A DNA stretch of 64,000 bases from Alphaproteobacteria bacterium (GCA_020632795.1 JACKEV010000018.1:194536-258535), one strand, 5' to 3'; counted from the stretch's first letter, positions 51,449 through 60,687 are shown. The notes: generated by a model not told the origin, from the letters alone. Made by a program: numbers and translations.

Positions 51449-52747
51449 CGCCGACCGGGAGAGCTTGCCCAGCTCGGTGCGGGGCAGGGCGTCCAGCCAG
51501 AACACCGCGTCGGGCGCCTTGAACACCGTCAGGCGGGCGCGGCACCAGTCGATCAGCGCCTCGGCCTGGAGATCCGCCTGGGCGGGCACCACCCAGGCCA
51601 CCGGGCGCTCCCCCCAGCGGGGGTCCGGGCGCCCGACCACCGCCGCGTCGGCGACGCCGGGGTGGGCCTTGAGCACGGCCTCGACCTCGGCGGGGTCGAT
51701 GTTCTCGCCGCCGGAGATGATGACGTCGTCGCGGCGCCCGGTCACCACCACCCGACCCTCGTCGTCGAGGTGGCCCAGGTCCCGGGTCTCCAGCCGCCCG
51801 CCGGGGGCCAGGGGGCCGGTGACGACCAGGGCGCCCCCGGGGCCGGCGGCGACCTCGGCGAAGGGCAGGGGCGGGCCGGCGTGCATGGGGGCGTCGAGGT
51901 CGCCGGGGAAGCGGGTGGCGACCTGGCTGGCGGTCTCGGTCATGCCCCAGGTCAGCGCGACGGGGACCCCCAGGCGGCGGCAGCGCGCCACCAGCGCCGG
52001 GGGCGTGGCCGCGCCGCCGATGAGCGCCGCCCGCAGCCGAGGCGGGAAGGGGACCTCGGCGCGGGCGTCGAGCACCGCACTCAGCATCGCCGGCACCAGG
52101 GAGACCAGGGTGACGTCCCCGCTGTCCAGCGCGGCGGCCACCTGCGCGGCGTCGAAGCGCCCGTGCAGCCTCGCGGTGGTCCCGTACAGGGCGCAGCGCA
52201 GCAGGATGGAGAGCCCGCCGACGTGGTGCAGGGGCAGGCAGCACAGCCAGCGGTCGTCCAGCGCGTGCCCCAGCCGCAGCGCCGACGCCATCGCCGAGAA
52301 CACGAGCTGCCCGGCGCTGAGGTCGATGGGGCGGGGCGGACCGGTGGTCCCGCTGCTGAGGATGACCAGCCGTCGGTCCTTCAGCAGCCAGGGCTGCGGG
52401 TCCAGGGGCGGGCCCGCGGCGTCGTCCTGGCCGTCGACGGCGTGGTCGGGGCGCAGGACAGCCAGCGCGGCGTCCCGCTCGGTCGCCCTCGCCCGGGGGG
52501 AGAGCGGGGCCGGCGCCGCCCCCAGCCACATCAGGGCGTGGGCGTTGACCACCCAGGCGCGGCTCGGCCAGCCGGTGAGGGCCACGACCTGCCCGGGACG
52601 CACCCCCTCGGCGGCGAGGGCTCCGGCGCGGCGGGCCACCGCCTTGGCCAGCGCGCGGTAGTCCAGGGTCCCCTCGGCGGTCTCCAGCGCCGGGTGCGCC
52701 GGGCGGGCCCGGGCCGAGGCCGCCAGCGGGTTGGGCAGCGCCGTCAC
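51404..52747 (-). CDS. menE: o-Succinylbenzoate-CoA ligase (MenE)
   Basis: 447 residues from GTG 52747, whose GTGA overlaps the stop of the peroxidase gene. An ANL-superfamily adenylate-forming enzyme: P-loop VILSSGTTGPPRPIDLSAGQ, ALTWGMTETASQVATRFPGD and GRRDDVIISGGENIDPAEV in the hinge, and a C-terminal Lys after LPRTEL (LGKLSRS). It is short for the family, as MenE proteins are. In the menaquinone pathway it activates o-succinylbenzoate with ATP and CoA. Assignment to menE rather than another acyl-CoA ligase rests on its place as the last gene of the men operon. Confidence 0.85.
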   Translation of the reverse strand: MTALPNPLAASARARPAHPALETAEGTLDYRALAKAVARRAGALAAEGVRPGQVVALTGWPSRAWVVNAHALMWLGAAPAPLSPRARATERDAALAVLRPDHAVDGQDDAAGPPLDPQPWLLKDRRLVILSSGTTGPPRPIDLSAGQLVFSAMASALRLGHALDDRWLCCLPLHHVGGLSILLRCALYGTTARLHGRFDAAQVAAALDSGDVTLVSLVPAMLSAVLDARAEVPFPPRLRAALIGGAATPPALVARCRRLGVPVALTWGMTETASQVATRFPGDLDAPMHAGPPLPFAEVAAGPGGALVVTGPLAPGGRLETRDLGHLDDEGRVVVTGRRDDVIISGGENIDPAEVEAVLKAHPGVADAAVVGRPDPRWGERPVAWVVPAQADLQAEALIDWCRARLTVFKAPDAVFWLDALPRTELGKLSRSALLRQQPEPAQRRRE

Positions 52748-53853
52748 CGGTATGGATCCGAGAAGCGGGGGTCGGTCAGGAAGCCCTCGTCGGTGAACAG
52801 CTTCAGCGCCGCGACCATCGCGGCGATGTCGTCATCGGAGAGGTTCAGGCGCAGGGGCGCCCCGTCGCGCTGGAGCAGCGGGTCCAGGTTGCCGCTGTCC
52901 ACCAGGTGTTCGTTGTAGTGGTGGAGGACCTCCTCCAGGGTGGCGAAGCGCCCGTCGTGCATGTAGGGCCCGGTCACCGCGATGTTGCGGATGGTCGGCA
53001 CCCTGAAGCGCCCTCGGTCGGCGGGGTCGCCGGTGACCGCCTCGCGGCCGGGGTCGACGGCGGGGGCCTCCAGCCCGCTGTTGCGGAACCGCGCATCCGA
53101 GAAGAGGCCCATCATGTCGGCCTCGGCGGGCTGCCGCACGCCGCGGTGCTGGTCGTGGCATTCGTTGCACAGGTCGGGCACGCCGTCGGGGTCGCCCTGG
53201 GGCAGGGTCATCGACAGCAGGTCGGTCCCCCGCTGCTCCAACGGGGAGAGGGCGTAGGCGTCGTCCCGCAGGCGGTCGATGGGGGCGTCGAAGGACACCA
53301 GGGCGCGCACGAACTGGGCGAGGGCCTTGGCCAGGGTCTCCTCGTTGAGGGGCTGGCCGGGGAACGCGGCCTGGAAGCGGGCGGGGTAGTCGGGGTGGGC
53401 GCGCAGCTCGTCCAGCAGGGTGGGCAGGTCCTGGGCCAGCTCCCGAGGGTCCTGGATGGGGATGAGGACCTGCTCCTCCAGGGTGGAGGCGCGGCCCTCC
53501 CAGAAGAAGCGCTCCTCCCAGGCCAGGTTGATGAGGGCCATCGTGTTGCGCTGCACCGGCTCGCCGTAGGTGCCCACGGCCCGGGGCAGGCCGTCGGTGA
53601 AGGCGTAGCGCTGCAGGTGGCAGCTCGCGCAGGCAAAGTCGTCGTCCCCGGAGAGCAGGGGGTCGTAGAACAGGTAGCGGCCCAGGGCGACCCCCTCGAC
53701 GGTCAGGGGGTTGTCCGCGGGCACCGGCATGGGGGTGACGTGCGCGGGGACGTGGACGACATACGGCGTCAGGCCGGAGGGGTTCGAGGGGGGCGGATCC
53801 GGGGGCGGCGGCGACGGCGCGCTGCCCGTGCAGGCCAGCAGCGTCCACATCAT
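52744..53853 (-). CDS. Di-haem cytochrome c peroxidase family lipoprotein
   Basis: 369 residues from ATG 53853, overlapping the menC stop by 4 bp. The N-terminus MMWTLLACTGSAPSPPPPDP has a lipobox Cys at residue 8 followed by a Pro-rich linker. Two c-type haem sites are present: CASCH (about 74) with LQRYAFTDG downstream, and CNECH (about 228), plus late Met-His motifs (GPYMHDGRF). It belongs to the bacterial CcP/MauG family and should act in the periplasm or at the outer membrane, reducing peroxide with electrons ultimately from quinol. Its presence between menC and menE is unusual and links it to menaquinone supply. Confidence 0.88.
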   Translation of the reverse strand: MMWTLLACTGSAPSPPPPDPPPSNPSGLTPYVVHVPAHVTPMPVPADNPLTVEGVALGRYLFYDPLLSGDDDFACASCHLQRYAFTDGLPRAVGTYGEPVQRNTMALINLAWEERFFWEGRASTLEEQVLIPIQDPRELAQDLPTLLDELRAHPDYPARFQAAFPGQPLNEETLAKALAQFVRALVSFDAPIDRLRDDAYALSPLEQRGTDLLSMTLPQGDPDGVPDLCNECHDQHRGVRQPAEADMMGLFSDARFRNSGLEAPAVDPGREAVTGDPADRGRFRVPTIRNIAVTGPYMHDGRFATLEEVLHHYNEHLVDSGNLDPLLQRDGAPLRLNLSDDDIAAMVAALKLFTDEGFLTDPRFSDPYR

Positions 53854-54932
53854 GGCGGCTCCGGGCCGGGTCGGACCGCCCCCAGGCCCGGGGTGTCGTC
53901 CAGCACCCACATGCCCCCCCGCCGCACCGGGTCCCCGGCGACGTCCCGGGCCAGCCAGCCGCCGGTGTCCAGGCCGCAGGGCTGGAGGGCCCCGGGGGGC
54001 ACCGCCGCCGCGAGGTGCGCGGCCCCCCGGCGGCCGACCGCGCTGTCGACGACCGAGGTGACGACCACGCCCACCCCCGCCGCGCTCGCCTGCCGGGCCA
54101 GCCGCAGGGCGGGCAGCAGGCCCCCGAGGAAGGCCGGCTTGAGCACGACCATGTCGATGGCCCGCGCGGACAGCAGCGCCCCCAGGTCCCGCGGGTCGCG
54201 CACCGACTCGTCCGCCGCCACCGGTACGCCGGCGTCGCGCAGCGCGCAGAGGCCGTCGGGATCGGGGTTCCGGAGGGGCTCCTCCACGCAGTGGGGGCGG
54301 AGCGGGCGCAGCCGCTCCAGCAGGCGCCGGGCGTCGTCCAGGTCGTAGCCCTGGTTGGCGTCCAGGCGGAGGTCCACGTCGGGGCCCACCGCCTCGCGCA
54401 CGGCCCTGGCGTGGGCGACCGCCTCCTTCACCGGGCCGGTGAGCTTGAGCTTCACGCTGGTGAGCCCCTGGTCCACTGCGGCGCGGGCCTCATCGGGGTC
54501 GGCGACCAGCCGCGACAGCGCCAGCTCCCGCCGCCACTCCGAGGACAGGAGCGCGGCGACCGGCAGCTCCTTGCGCTGGGCAAGCAGGTCCAGCAGAGCC
54601 TGCTCCAGCCCGAACCGCACCGACGGGGGCAGGGCGCGGTGGCCCAGGGCGGCGTCCACGATGTCGTCCAGCAGCATCGTGATCGCTTGGACCCGCGCAG
54701 GGGGAGGCTCCCCCTCGACCACCCCCAGGGCCTGCCCCAGGGCGAAGCTGGCCTCGCCCACGCTCTCGGCGGAGAAGCCGGGCAGGGGCGCGGCCTCGCC
54801 CCAGGCGACGTGCCCCTCCTGGTCCTCCAGCCGGATCAGGATGCCCCGGCGCACCCGGAAGGTCCCCGCAGAGGTCACCAGCGGCCGGGTCAGCGGCAGG
54901 CGGTAGGGCAGGGCGCGGGCGGAGCGGAGCAT
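53850..54932 (-). CDS. menC: o-Succinylbenzoate synthase (MenC)
   Basis: 360 residues. Enolase superfamily: capping domain with RRGILIRLEDQEGHVAWGEA (about 28-48), then the barrel with the catalytic Lys pair in LTSVKLKLTG (KxK), metal ligands in DLRLDANQGYDLDDARRLLE (Asp), CVEEPLRNPD (Glu) and PVAADESVRD (Asp, Glu), and a second Lys in MVVLKPAFLGGL. It dehydrates SHCHC to o-succinylbenzoate. It is 12 bp downstream of menA and overlaps the peroxidase gene. Confidence 0.9.
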   Translation of the reverse strand: MLRSARALPYRLPLTRPLVTSAGTFRVRRGILIRLEDQEGHVAWGEAAPLPGFSAESVGEASFALGQALGVVEGEPPPARVQAITMLLDDIVDAALGHRALPPSVRFGLEQALLDLLAQRKELPVAALLSSEWRRELALSRLVADPDEARAAVDQGLTSVKLKLTGPVKEAVAHARAVREAVGPDVDLRLDANQGYDLDDARRLLERLRPLRPHCVEEPLRNPDPDGLCALRDAGVPVAADESVRDPRDLGALLSARAIDMVVLKPAFLGGLLPALRLARQASAAGVGVVVTSVVDSAVGRRGAAHLAAAVPPGALQPCGLDTGGWLARDVAGDPVRRGGMWVLDDTPGLGAVRPGPEPP

Positions 54933-54944
54933 CCCAGGTCCAGC

Positions 54945-55841
54945 CTACCCCACCAGCACCCCGACACACAGCAGCGCGCCGAAGACCAGCTCCAGCCGGG
55001 CGGTGGCGCCCAGGTGGGGGTTCAGCGCGGCGCCGTCCAGGGTGTAGATGGCGCGCAGCTCGCGGATGGCCAGCGGGGTGGCCAGCAGGGGCGCGAGCCA
55101 GCCCCAGCCCCCCAGGCCCAGGGCCAGGGCGACGAAGGGGGTGGCGAAGGACAGGCCCAGCAGCGCGGCGTACTCGGCGCGGGCCGCGCGGGCCCCGAAG
55201 CGCACCGCCAGCGTGCGCTTGTTCGCGGCGGCGTCGGTGACGCGGTCCCGCAGGTTGTTGACCACCAGGATGGCCGTGGCCAGCAGCCCGATGGGCGCGG
55301 CGGCCAGCATCACCGCCGGGGTCAGCGTGAGGGCCTGCACCCAGTAGGTCCCCCCGACCGCCACGAAGCCGAAGAACACGAGCACGAAGAGGTCCCCCAG
55401 CCCGTGGTAGGCCAGGGGGTAGGGCCCGCCGGTGTAGAGCACCGCCAGGGCGATGGACACCAGTCCGATGACCAGGATGGGCCAGCCGGCCACCGACACG
55501 AGGTAGAGGCCCACCGCGAAGGCCGCCAGCAGCACCACCGCCGCCCCGGTGGCCACCTGGCGGGGGGTGATCCAGCCCTTCTGGGTGGCCCGGGCGGGCC
55601 CCAGCCGGTGCTCGTTGTCGGCCCCGGACCTGAAGTCGAAGTAGTCGTTCGCCAGGTTCGTGCCGATCTGGATGAGCAGGGAGCCCAGCAGCGCGGCGAG
55701 CGCCGGCCCCCAGGCCAGGACCCCGTCGGCGGCGGCCAGGGCGGTGCCCACGAACACCGGCGTGGCCCCGGCGAGCAGGGTCGCCGGGCGGGTGGCCAGC
55801 GCCCAGGCCTTGAGCGCCGAGGGGCGGGCCTCAGAGGACAT
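54945..55841 (-). CDS. menA: 1,4-Dihydroxy-2-naphthoate polyprenyltransferase (MenA)
   Basis: 298 residues from ATG 55841, overlapping the menD stop by 11 bp. A UbiA-superfamily membrane enzyme with eight or nine helices. The first Asp-rich motif is NLANDYFDFRSGADNEHRLG (NDxxDxxxD) and the second is VNNLRDRVTDAAANKRTLAV (DxxxD). It transfers the polyprenyl chain made by the operon's prenyl synthase to DHNA, with decarboxylation, in the cytoplasmic membrane. Confidence 0.9.
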   Translation of the reverse strand: MSSEARPSALKAWALATRPATLLAGATPVFVGTALAAADGVLAWGPALAALLGSLLIQIGTNLANDYFDFRSGADNEHRLGPARATQKGWITPRQVATGAAVVLLAAFAVGLYLVSVAGWPILVIGLVSIALAVLYTGGPYPLAYHGLGDLFVLVFFGFVAVGGTYWVQALTLTPAVMLAAAPIGLLATAILVVNNLRDRVTDAAANKRTLAVRFGARAARAEYAALLGLSFATPFVALALGLGGWGWLAPLLATPLAIRELRAIYTLDGAALNPHLGATARLELVFGALLCVGVLVG

Positions 55842-57567
55842 CGGCCACCGCCGCCCGCACCGCCGCCCAGGTCTGGCGGTGGCGGGCCAGGTTCTGGGCG
55901 CGGTCGATGGGCACGTAGAGCAGGGTGGGGCCCGCCTGACGCAGCGCACCCTGAAGGGCTCCGGCCAGGCCGGGGGCGTCAGCGCAGCGCACCACGCTCC
56001 ACCGGGCCGCCGCGGCGATGGCGCAGAGGTCGTCGTCGTGGGGGGTGATGAAGTGGGGCACGAAGGCGGTGGGGTGCCGCGCGATGGGCAGGTGCTCGAA
56101 GATGCCCCCGCCGCCGTTGTCCACGACCACCACCACGAAGGGGGTGTCCAGCCCGCGCGCCAGCCCCAGCGCCCCCTGGTCATGGAGGAAGGCGAGGTCC
56201 CCGAGGAGCACCACGGTCGGGCCGTCGTGGGCGCGGGCCTGCCCGATGGCCGTGGCCAGCGTGCCGTCGATGCCGTTGGCGCCCCGGTTCGCGGTCACGA
56301 TCGCGCCCTCGGCCTCCGAGATGCCGAAGCCATCGAGATCACGGACGGGCATGCTGCTGGCGACGTGCAGCAGCGCGCCCGGCGGCAGCGCGCGGCTGAG
56401 CTGCCGGGCGACCGCGCCCTCCCACAGCGGGCCGCCGCAGGCGTCGTCGATGACGGCCTGCGCCCGAGCCTCCAGGGTCTGCCAGCGCGCGCCCCAGCCC
56501 GGGTCGAGGGGCTGGTGGTCGGGGAGGCGCGCCAGCAGGGCCTCGCAGAGCGCGGCGGGCTCAGCGGCGAGCACCGTATCGATCCGGTGGTCGGGGTCAT
56601 GCCAGCGCCCGCTGGGGTCGACGGCCACGCCGCCCTCCACCTTGGCCAGCCACTGGAAGACGGGCTTGGAGGTGGGGAGCTGGCCGAAGCGCACGGCGAG
56701 GCGGGGCAGGGGCGCGCCGGCCCGACAAAGGGCGTCTGCGGCGCAGATCCGCAGGGGGTGGGGGCGCCCGAAGCGCAGGTTGGAGGTCGGCTCCGCGAGC
56801 ACCGGCCAGCCCAGGCGCTCCGCGAGGGCGTAGAGGGGATCGCACAGGCCGTACTGCCCCCAGGGGACCCGCTCCAGGGCCAGCTCCAGAGGGCCGGCCA
56901 CGAAGACCCCGCGCGGCGTCTCGGCCAGGCGTCGGGCCAGGGCGTCGACGGTGTGTGGGGCGAGGGTGGGGGGCCCCCGAATGATGGCGGGGGCCGCCGC
57001 CGGCACAGCCGGCTCTGCTGAAGCCTCGATCCACAGGGGCTCGCGGAAGGGGAGGTTCAGGTGGACGGGGCCGGGCGTGTGGCCGCAGGCGGCGTCCAGG
57101 GCGCGGGCCGCCACCCCGCCCAGCCACCGGGGGTCGACCGGGCCGGGCTCGCTGAGGTCGGCGGACCAGCGGAGCTGCCCCTGGTAGAGGGTGCGCTGGT
57201 CGATGGTCTGGGGGGCGCCGCAGCCTTGCAGCTCCGCGGGCCGGTCGGCGGTCAGCGCGATGAGGGGCACCCGGCTCTGGTTCGCCTCGATGAGGGCGGG
57301 CAGGTAGTGGGCCCCGGCGCTGCCCGAGGTGCAGGAGAGCAGCGCGGGCGCGCCCGTGACGCGGGACAGGCCCAGGGCGAGGAAGCCCGCCGCCCGCTCA
57401 TCGAGCACGCTGTGTACGGTCAGCCGCCCCTCCTGGGCCAGGGCGTGGACCGCCAGCACCACCGGGGTGTTCCGGGAGCCCGGCGAGAGCACCGCGTGGC
57501 GCACGCCCCCGGCGACCAGGGCGCCGATCAGGGCGCGGGCGGCGCGCTCATTGAGGTCGGCGGCCAT
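55831..57567 (-). CDS. menD: SEPHCHC synthase (MenD)
   Basis: 578 residues, normal for MenD. A thiamine-diphosphate enzyme: GGVRHAVLSPGSRNTPVVLA at the N-terminus, LDERAAGFLALGLSRVTGAP with the cofactor-activating Glu, and the C-terminal GDLAFLHDQGAL (GDxxFxHD) and VVDNGGGGIFEHLPIARHP. These are the specific MenD motifs. It adds a succinic semialdehyde unit from 2-oxoglutarate to isochorismate. It starts 3 bp after the menF stop and overlaps menA. Confidence 0.93.
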   Translation of the reverse strand: MAADLNERAARALIGALVAGGVRHAVLSPGSRNTPVVLAVHALAQEGRLTVHSVLDERAAGFLALGLSRVTGAPALLSCTSGSAGAHYLPALIEANQSRVPLIALTADRPAELQGCGAPQTIDQRTLYQGQLRWSADLSEPGPVDPRWLGGVAARALDAACGHTPGPVHLNLPFREPLWIEASAEPAVPAAAPAIIRGPPTLAPHTVDALARRLAETPRGVFVAGPLELALERVPWGQYGLCDPLYALAERLGWPVLAEPTSNLRFGRPHPLRICAADALCRAGAPLPRLAVRFGQLPTSKPVFQWLAKVEGGVAVDPSGRWHDPDHRIDTVLAAEPAALCEALLARLPDHQPLDPGWGARWQTLEARAQAVIDDACGGPLWEGAVARQLSRALPPGALLHVASSMPVRDLDGFGISEAEGAIVTANRGANGIDGTLATAIGQARAHDGPTVVLLGDLAFLHDQGALGLARGLDTPFVVVVVDNGGGGIFEHLPIARHPTAFVPHFITPHDDDLCAIAAAARWSVVRCADAPGLAGALQGALRQAGPTLLYVPIDRAQNLARHRQTWAAVRAAVADVL

Positions 57568-57570
57568 CGC

Positions 57571-58950
57571 TCACCCCAGCGCCAGCCCCGAGCGCACCGC
57601 CTCCAGCTTCTGGCAGGTCTCCACCCACTCGGCCCGGGGGTCGGAGCCCTCCACCAGACCGCAGCCGGCGAAGGCCGTGGCCAGCGGGCCTTGCAGCAGC
57701 GCCGAGCGCAGCGCGACCACGAACACCCCGCCGCCGCCGGGGCCGATCCAGCCCAGGGGGCCGGCGTACCAGCCGCGGTCGAGGTCCTCGTGGGCCTCCA
57801 GCCACCGCAGGGCGTCGGTCCGAGGCAGCCCGCCCACCGCCGGGGTGGGGTGCAGGCGCGCAAGGAGTTCGAAGACATCGACGTCATCGCGAAGCGTCGC
57901 GCGGATGGGGCTGCGCAGGTGCTGGACCTGGGCGAAGCGGGCGACCTCGGGCTGCTCGGGGACGTCGAGCTGCTCGGAGAGGGGGGCGAGGGCGTCGCGG
58001 ATGGCCTGGAGGACGTGGCGCTGCTCGCGGCGGTCCTTGTCGTTCGAGAGCATCTCGCGGCCCAGGGCGGCGTCCTGGTCGCCCTCGGCGCGGCGGCGGG
58101 TGCCGGCCAGGGCGACGGTGTGCAGGGTGCGGCCGCGCAGGCGCAGCAGGTCCTCGGGGGTGGCGCCCACGAAGGACTGGCCGTCGGCGCCCCGCACCAG
58201 GAAGGTCACGCAGGAGGCCTGCTGGTCGCGCAGCAGGCGGGCGGTGGCCAGGGGGTCGAAGTCCCCGGTGGCGCTCTCGAAGCGCTCGGCGCGGGCCAGC
58301 ACGACCTTGGCGAGGTCCTCGCCGCGCAGGGCGTCGGCGGCGTCCAGCACGCCCTGCCGCCAGGTGCGCCAGGCCCGCTCGCTCAGAGCGGAGGCGGCCC
58401 GGGGGCTGGCGAGCCGGGGGGCGGCGGGGGGCCGGGCCTCGGCCAGCAGGGCGTCGAGCAGGGCGTTGAGGCGATCCAGCCCGGCGTCGGCGCCGGCCCC
58501 GGCGGGCACGGTGAGGGCGGCCCAGCAGGCCCCGGCGTGGCGCTGGATGAGCAGCTCGGGCACCCACAGCAGGCCGTCGCCCCAGGCCTCCCAGGCGGCG
58601 GAGCGCCGGGGGGTGGGGGAGAAGGCGAAGCCCGCCAGGGCGAAGGGCAGGGGCTCGGCGGGGCCCGCGCCGCGCAGCTCCACCCGCTGGGCCTCGAAGT
58701 CCCGCCAGGCTGCGCCGGCCTGGGCGAAGCGCTCCGGCCCGGTGGGCCACAGCTCCCGGGCGTGGCCCGCCGCGAGCAGGCAGCGCTCCTCGGTCGGGTC
58801 GTTCCAGGCCGCCAGGCGCAGGCCGTCGAGGTGGCGGGAGCCCAGCAGCGCCCAGGGGTCCTCCACCTGGAGGGGGCGGAGGAAGCGCAGCAGGCGCGGG
58901 GGGGCGGGCTCGGCGCGGCGCTCGGGGGTGCAGGTCAGCAGCTCAGGCAT
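57571..58950 (-). CDS. menF: Isochorismate synthase (MenF)
   Basis: 459 residues. Chorismate-utilising fold: LAKVVLARAERFESATGDFD (the KVV(L)AR segment), HTVALAGTRRRAEGDQDAAL, DRREQRHVLQAIRDALAPL with acidic metal ligands, HPTPAVGGLPRTDALRWLEA, and AGCGLVEGSDPRAEWVETCQ at the C-terminus. The first enzyme of the menaquinone branch, converting chorismate to isochorismate. The ATG overlaps the menG stop by 8 bp. Confidence 0.9.
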   Translation of the reverse strand: MPELLTCTPERRAEPAPPRLLRFLRPLQVEDPWALLGSRHLDGLRLAAWNDPTEERCLLAAGHARELWPTGPERFAQAGAAWRDFEAQRVELRGAGPAEPLPFALAGFAFSPTPRRSAAWEAWGDGLLWVPELLIQRHAGACWAALTVPAGAGADAGLDRLNALLDALLAEARPPAAPRLASPRAASALSERAWRTWRQGVLDAADALRGEDLAKVVLARAERFESATGDFDPLATARLLRDQQASCVTFLVRGADGQSFVGATPEDLLRLRGRTLHTVALAGTRRRAEGDQDAALGREMLSNDKDRREQRHVLQAIRDALAPLSEQLDVPEQPEVARFAQVQHLRSPIRATLRDDVDVFELLARLHPTPAVGGLPRTDALRWLEAHEDLDRGWYAGPLGWIGPGGGGVFVVALRSALLQGPLATAFAGCGLVEGSDPRAEWVETCQKLEAVRSGLALG

Positions 58951-59674
58951 GGGGCACCTCCGGGCTCCGCACGCCCACGACGATGGAGGCCACCGGCGGG
59001 AACACCTCCCAGCCCTCGGCGGCGAAGCCGGCCTCGCCCATGAGGGTGACGAACGCGGGCCGGGTGCAGAAGGCGTCGATGGAGCCGGCCAGGTAGCGGT
59101 AGGCCTCCCCGAAGCCGGTGATGAGGCCGCCGACCACCGGCACGACCAGGCGGTTGTAGCTGGCCTGGAGCAGCCGGGGCACCGCGCCCTCGGGGGTGAA
59201 GAAGTCGAGGACCACCAGGCGCCCGCCGGGCCGCAGCACCCGGGCGCACTCGGCGACGGCGCGCTCCACCTCGGGCACGTTGCGCAGGCCGAAGCCGCAG
59301 ATGATGGCGTCGACGCTGTTGTCGTCGAGGGGGAGCGCCCGGGCGTCGGCGGTGGCCACGGTGACCGGGGCGTCGGGGGGCAGCTTGGCGCGGCCGACCT
59401 CCAGCATCTTCGCCGAGAAGTCCAGGGCGTGGACCTGGGCGGCGCCCCCGGCGAGCAGGTGCTCGGTGAGGTCGAGGGTGCCGGCGCAGAGGTCCACGGC
59501 GACCCGGCCTTGAAGCGGCCCGAGGGCGGCCACGGCGCGGCGGCGCCAGGACTGGTCCAGGCCGAGGCTCAGGACCCGGTTGGCAAGGTCGTAGCGCGGG
59601 GCGAGCTGCTCGAACATCTCCCGCACCTGGGGGGCGCGGTCCTGCGCGCCCGCGACCGGAGGGGCGGGGGTCAT
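58943..59674 (-). CDS. menG: Demethylmenaquinone methyltransferase (MenG/UbiE)
   Basis: 243 residues from ATG 59674, whose ATGA overlaps the stop of the prenyl-synthase gene. UbiE pattern: VREMFEQLAPRYDLANRVLS, WRRRAVAAL, SAM-binding motif VDLCAGTLDLTEHLLAG (with DLCAGTGD-like loop), ALPLDDNSVDAIICGFGLRN and VPEVERAVAECARVLRPGGR. It performs the last C-methylation to menaquinone. There is no coenzyme-Q gene in the operon, so the menaquinone role is preferred. Confidence 0.92.
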   Translation of the reverse strand: MTPAPPVAGAQDRAPQVREMFEQLAPRYDLANRVLSLGLDQSWRRRAVAALGPLQGRVAVDLCAGTLDLTEHLLAGGAAQVHALDFSAKMLEVGRAKLPPDAPVTVATADARALPLDDNSVDAIICGFGLRNVPEVERAVAECARVLRPGGRLVVLDFFTPEGAVPRLLQASYNRLVVPVVGGLITGFGEAYRYLAGSIDAFCTRPAFVTLMGEAGFAAEGWEVFPPVASIVVGVRSPEVPHA

Positions 59675-60687
59675 CGGGTGCGCTCCACGAGGTGGTGGGC
59701 CAGCGCGACGAGGGCGCGCTTCGCGGGGGAGTCGGGGAGGGGGGCCAGCGCGGTGAGGCTGTCGGAGACGTGCTGCCGGGCGCAGCGCAGGGCGTCGGTG
59801 ACCGCCCCGCTGTCGCGCACGAGGACGAGCAGCTCGTCCAGCTCCTCGTCGGCCGGTGGGGCGGCGAGGCGTTCTCGGAGGCCGTCCACCCGGTCCAGGG
59901 CCAGCAGCAGCGGCAGGGTGGGCTTGCGCTGGGCGAGGTCCAGGCCGCGCGGCTTGCCGGTGAGGGTGCGCTTGCCGATGTAGTCGAGCACGTCGTCCGC
60001 GATCTGGAAGCCGAGGCCGACCTGGCGGCCGTACTCGGCGAGCGCGTCGGCGGCCGCGGTGTTCCCCACCGCCCAGGCCCCCGCGGACGCGCACCAGGCG
60101 ATGAGCGAGGCGGACTTCTTGTCGATGACCTCGTAGTAGTCGGCGACGGGGAGGTCCAGGCGGCCGGCGTTGAGGAGCTGCTGGATCTCGCCCTCGGACA
60201 TCGCCGCGACGGTGCGGGCGAGGCCGGTCGCGGCGGTGAGGCCGGCCTCGTCGGCGGCGATGGCCAGCCCCCGGGCCACGCAGAAGTCGCCGGTGAGGAT
60301 GACGCCGGGGTTGCCGTAGACCCGCTGCGCGGCGGGCAGGCCGCGGCGCTCGATGCCGCTGTCGACCACGTCGTCGTGCAGCAGCGAGCCCAGGTGCACC
60401 AGCTCGCCGACGCACATCAGCCGGGCGATGGGCCCGGCGTGGCCGGCGGCCCGGGCGCCGAGGCCGGTCAGCAGGGGACGGAGCCGCTTACCTCCGGCGC
60501 CGGCGAGGTAGCGGCCGATCTCCGCGACGGCGGGCACCGTGGAGGCCAGGCTCTCCCGGAGCTGACGCTCGGCCTCAGCCATCTCAGCGGCGACGAGCTG
60601 GACGATCTCGGGCAGCGGCTGGATGAAGGTGCGCGGGGCGCCGGCGTGCAGCCCGGTGGGCGAGGGGCGGTGAAGCTGGACCTGCAT
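59671..60687 (-). CDS. trans-Polyprenyl diphosphate synthase (menaquinone side chain)
   Basis: 338 residues, first gene of the men operon. The first Asp-rich motif is LGSLLHDDVVDSGIERRG (about 95-112), with GGKRLRPLL upstream, and the second is GFQIADDVLDYIG (about 225-237). The LMCVGELVHLGSLLHDD context is that of long-chain (hepta- to decaprenyl) synthases. It extends isoprenyl diphosphate to the side chain used by MenA. The upstream region carries concentric inverted repeats (60689-60741) and is locally AT-rich, so the operon promoter probably lies there. Confidence 0.9.
   Translation of the reverse strand: MQVQLHRPSPTGLHAGAPRTFIQPLPEIVQLVAAEMAEAERQLRESLASTVPAVAEIGRYLAGAGGKRLRPLLTGLGARAAGHAGPIARLMCVGELVHLGSLLHDDVVDSGIERRGLPAAQRVYGNPGVILTGDFCVARGLAIAADEAGLTAATGLARTVAAMSEGEIQQLLNAGRLDLPVADYYEVIDKKSASLIAWCASAGAWAVGNTAAADALAEYGRQVGLGFQIADDVLDYIGKRTLTGKPRGLDLAQRKPTLPLLLALDRVDGLRERLAAPPADEELDELLVLVRDSGAVTDALRCARQHVSDSLTALAPLPDSPAKRALVALAHHLVERTR

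Noticed and set aside
54015..59983. Plus-strand frames of 450-880 residues opposite the men operon
   Set aside because: All are antisense to genes with specific Men enzyme motifs.
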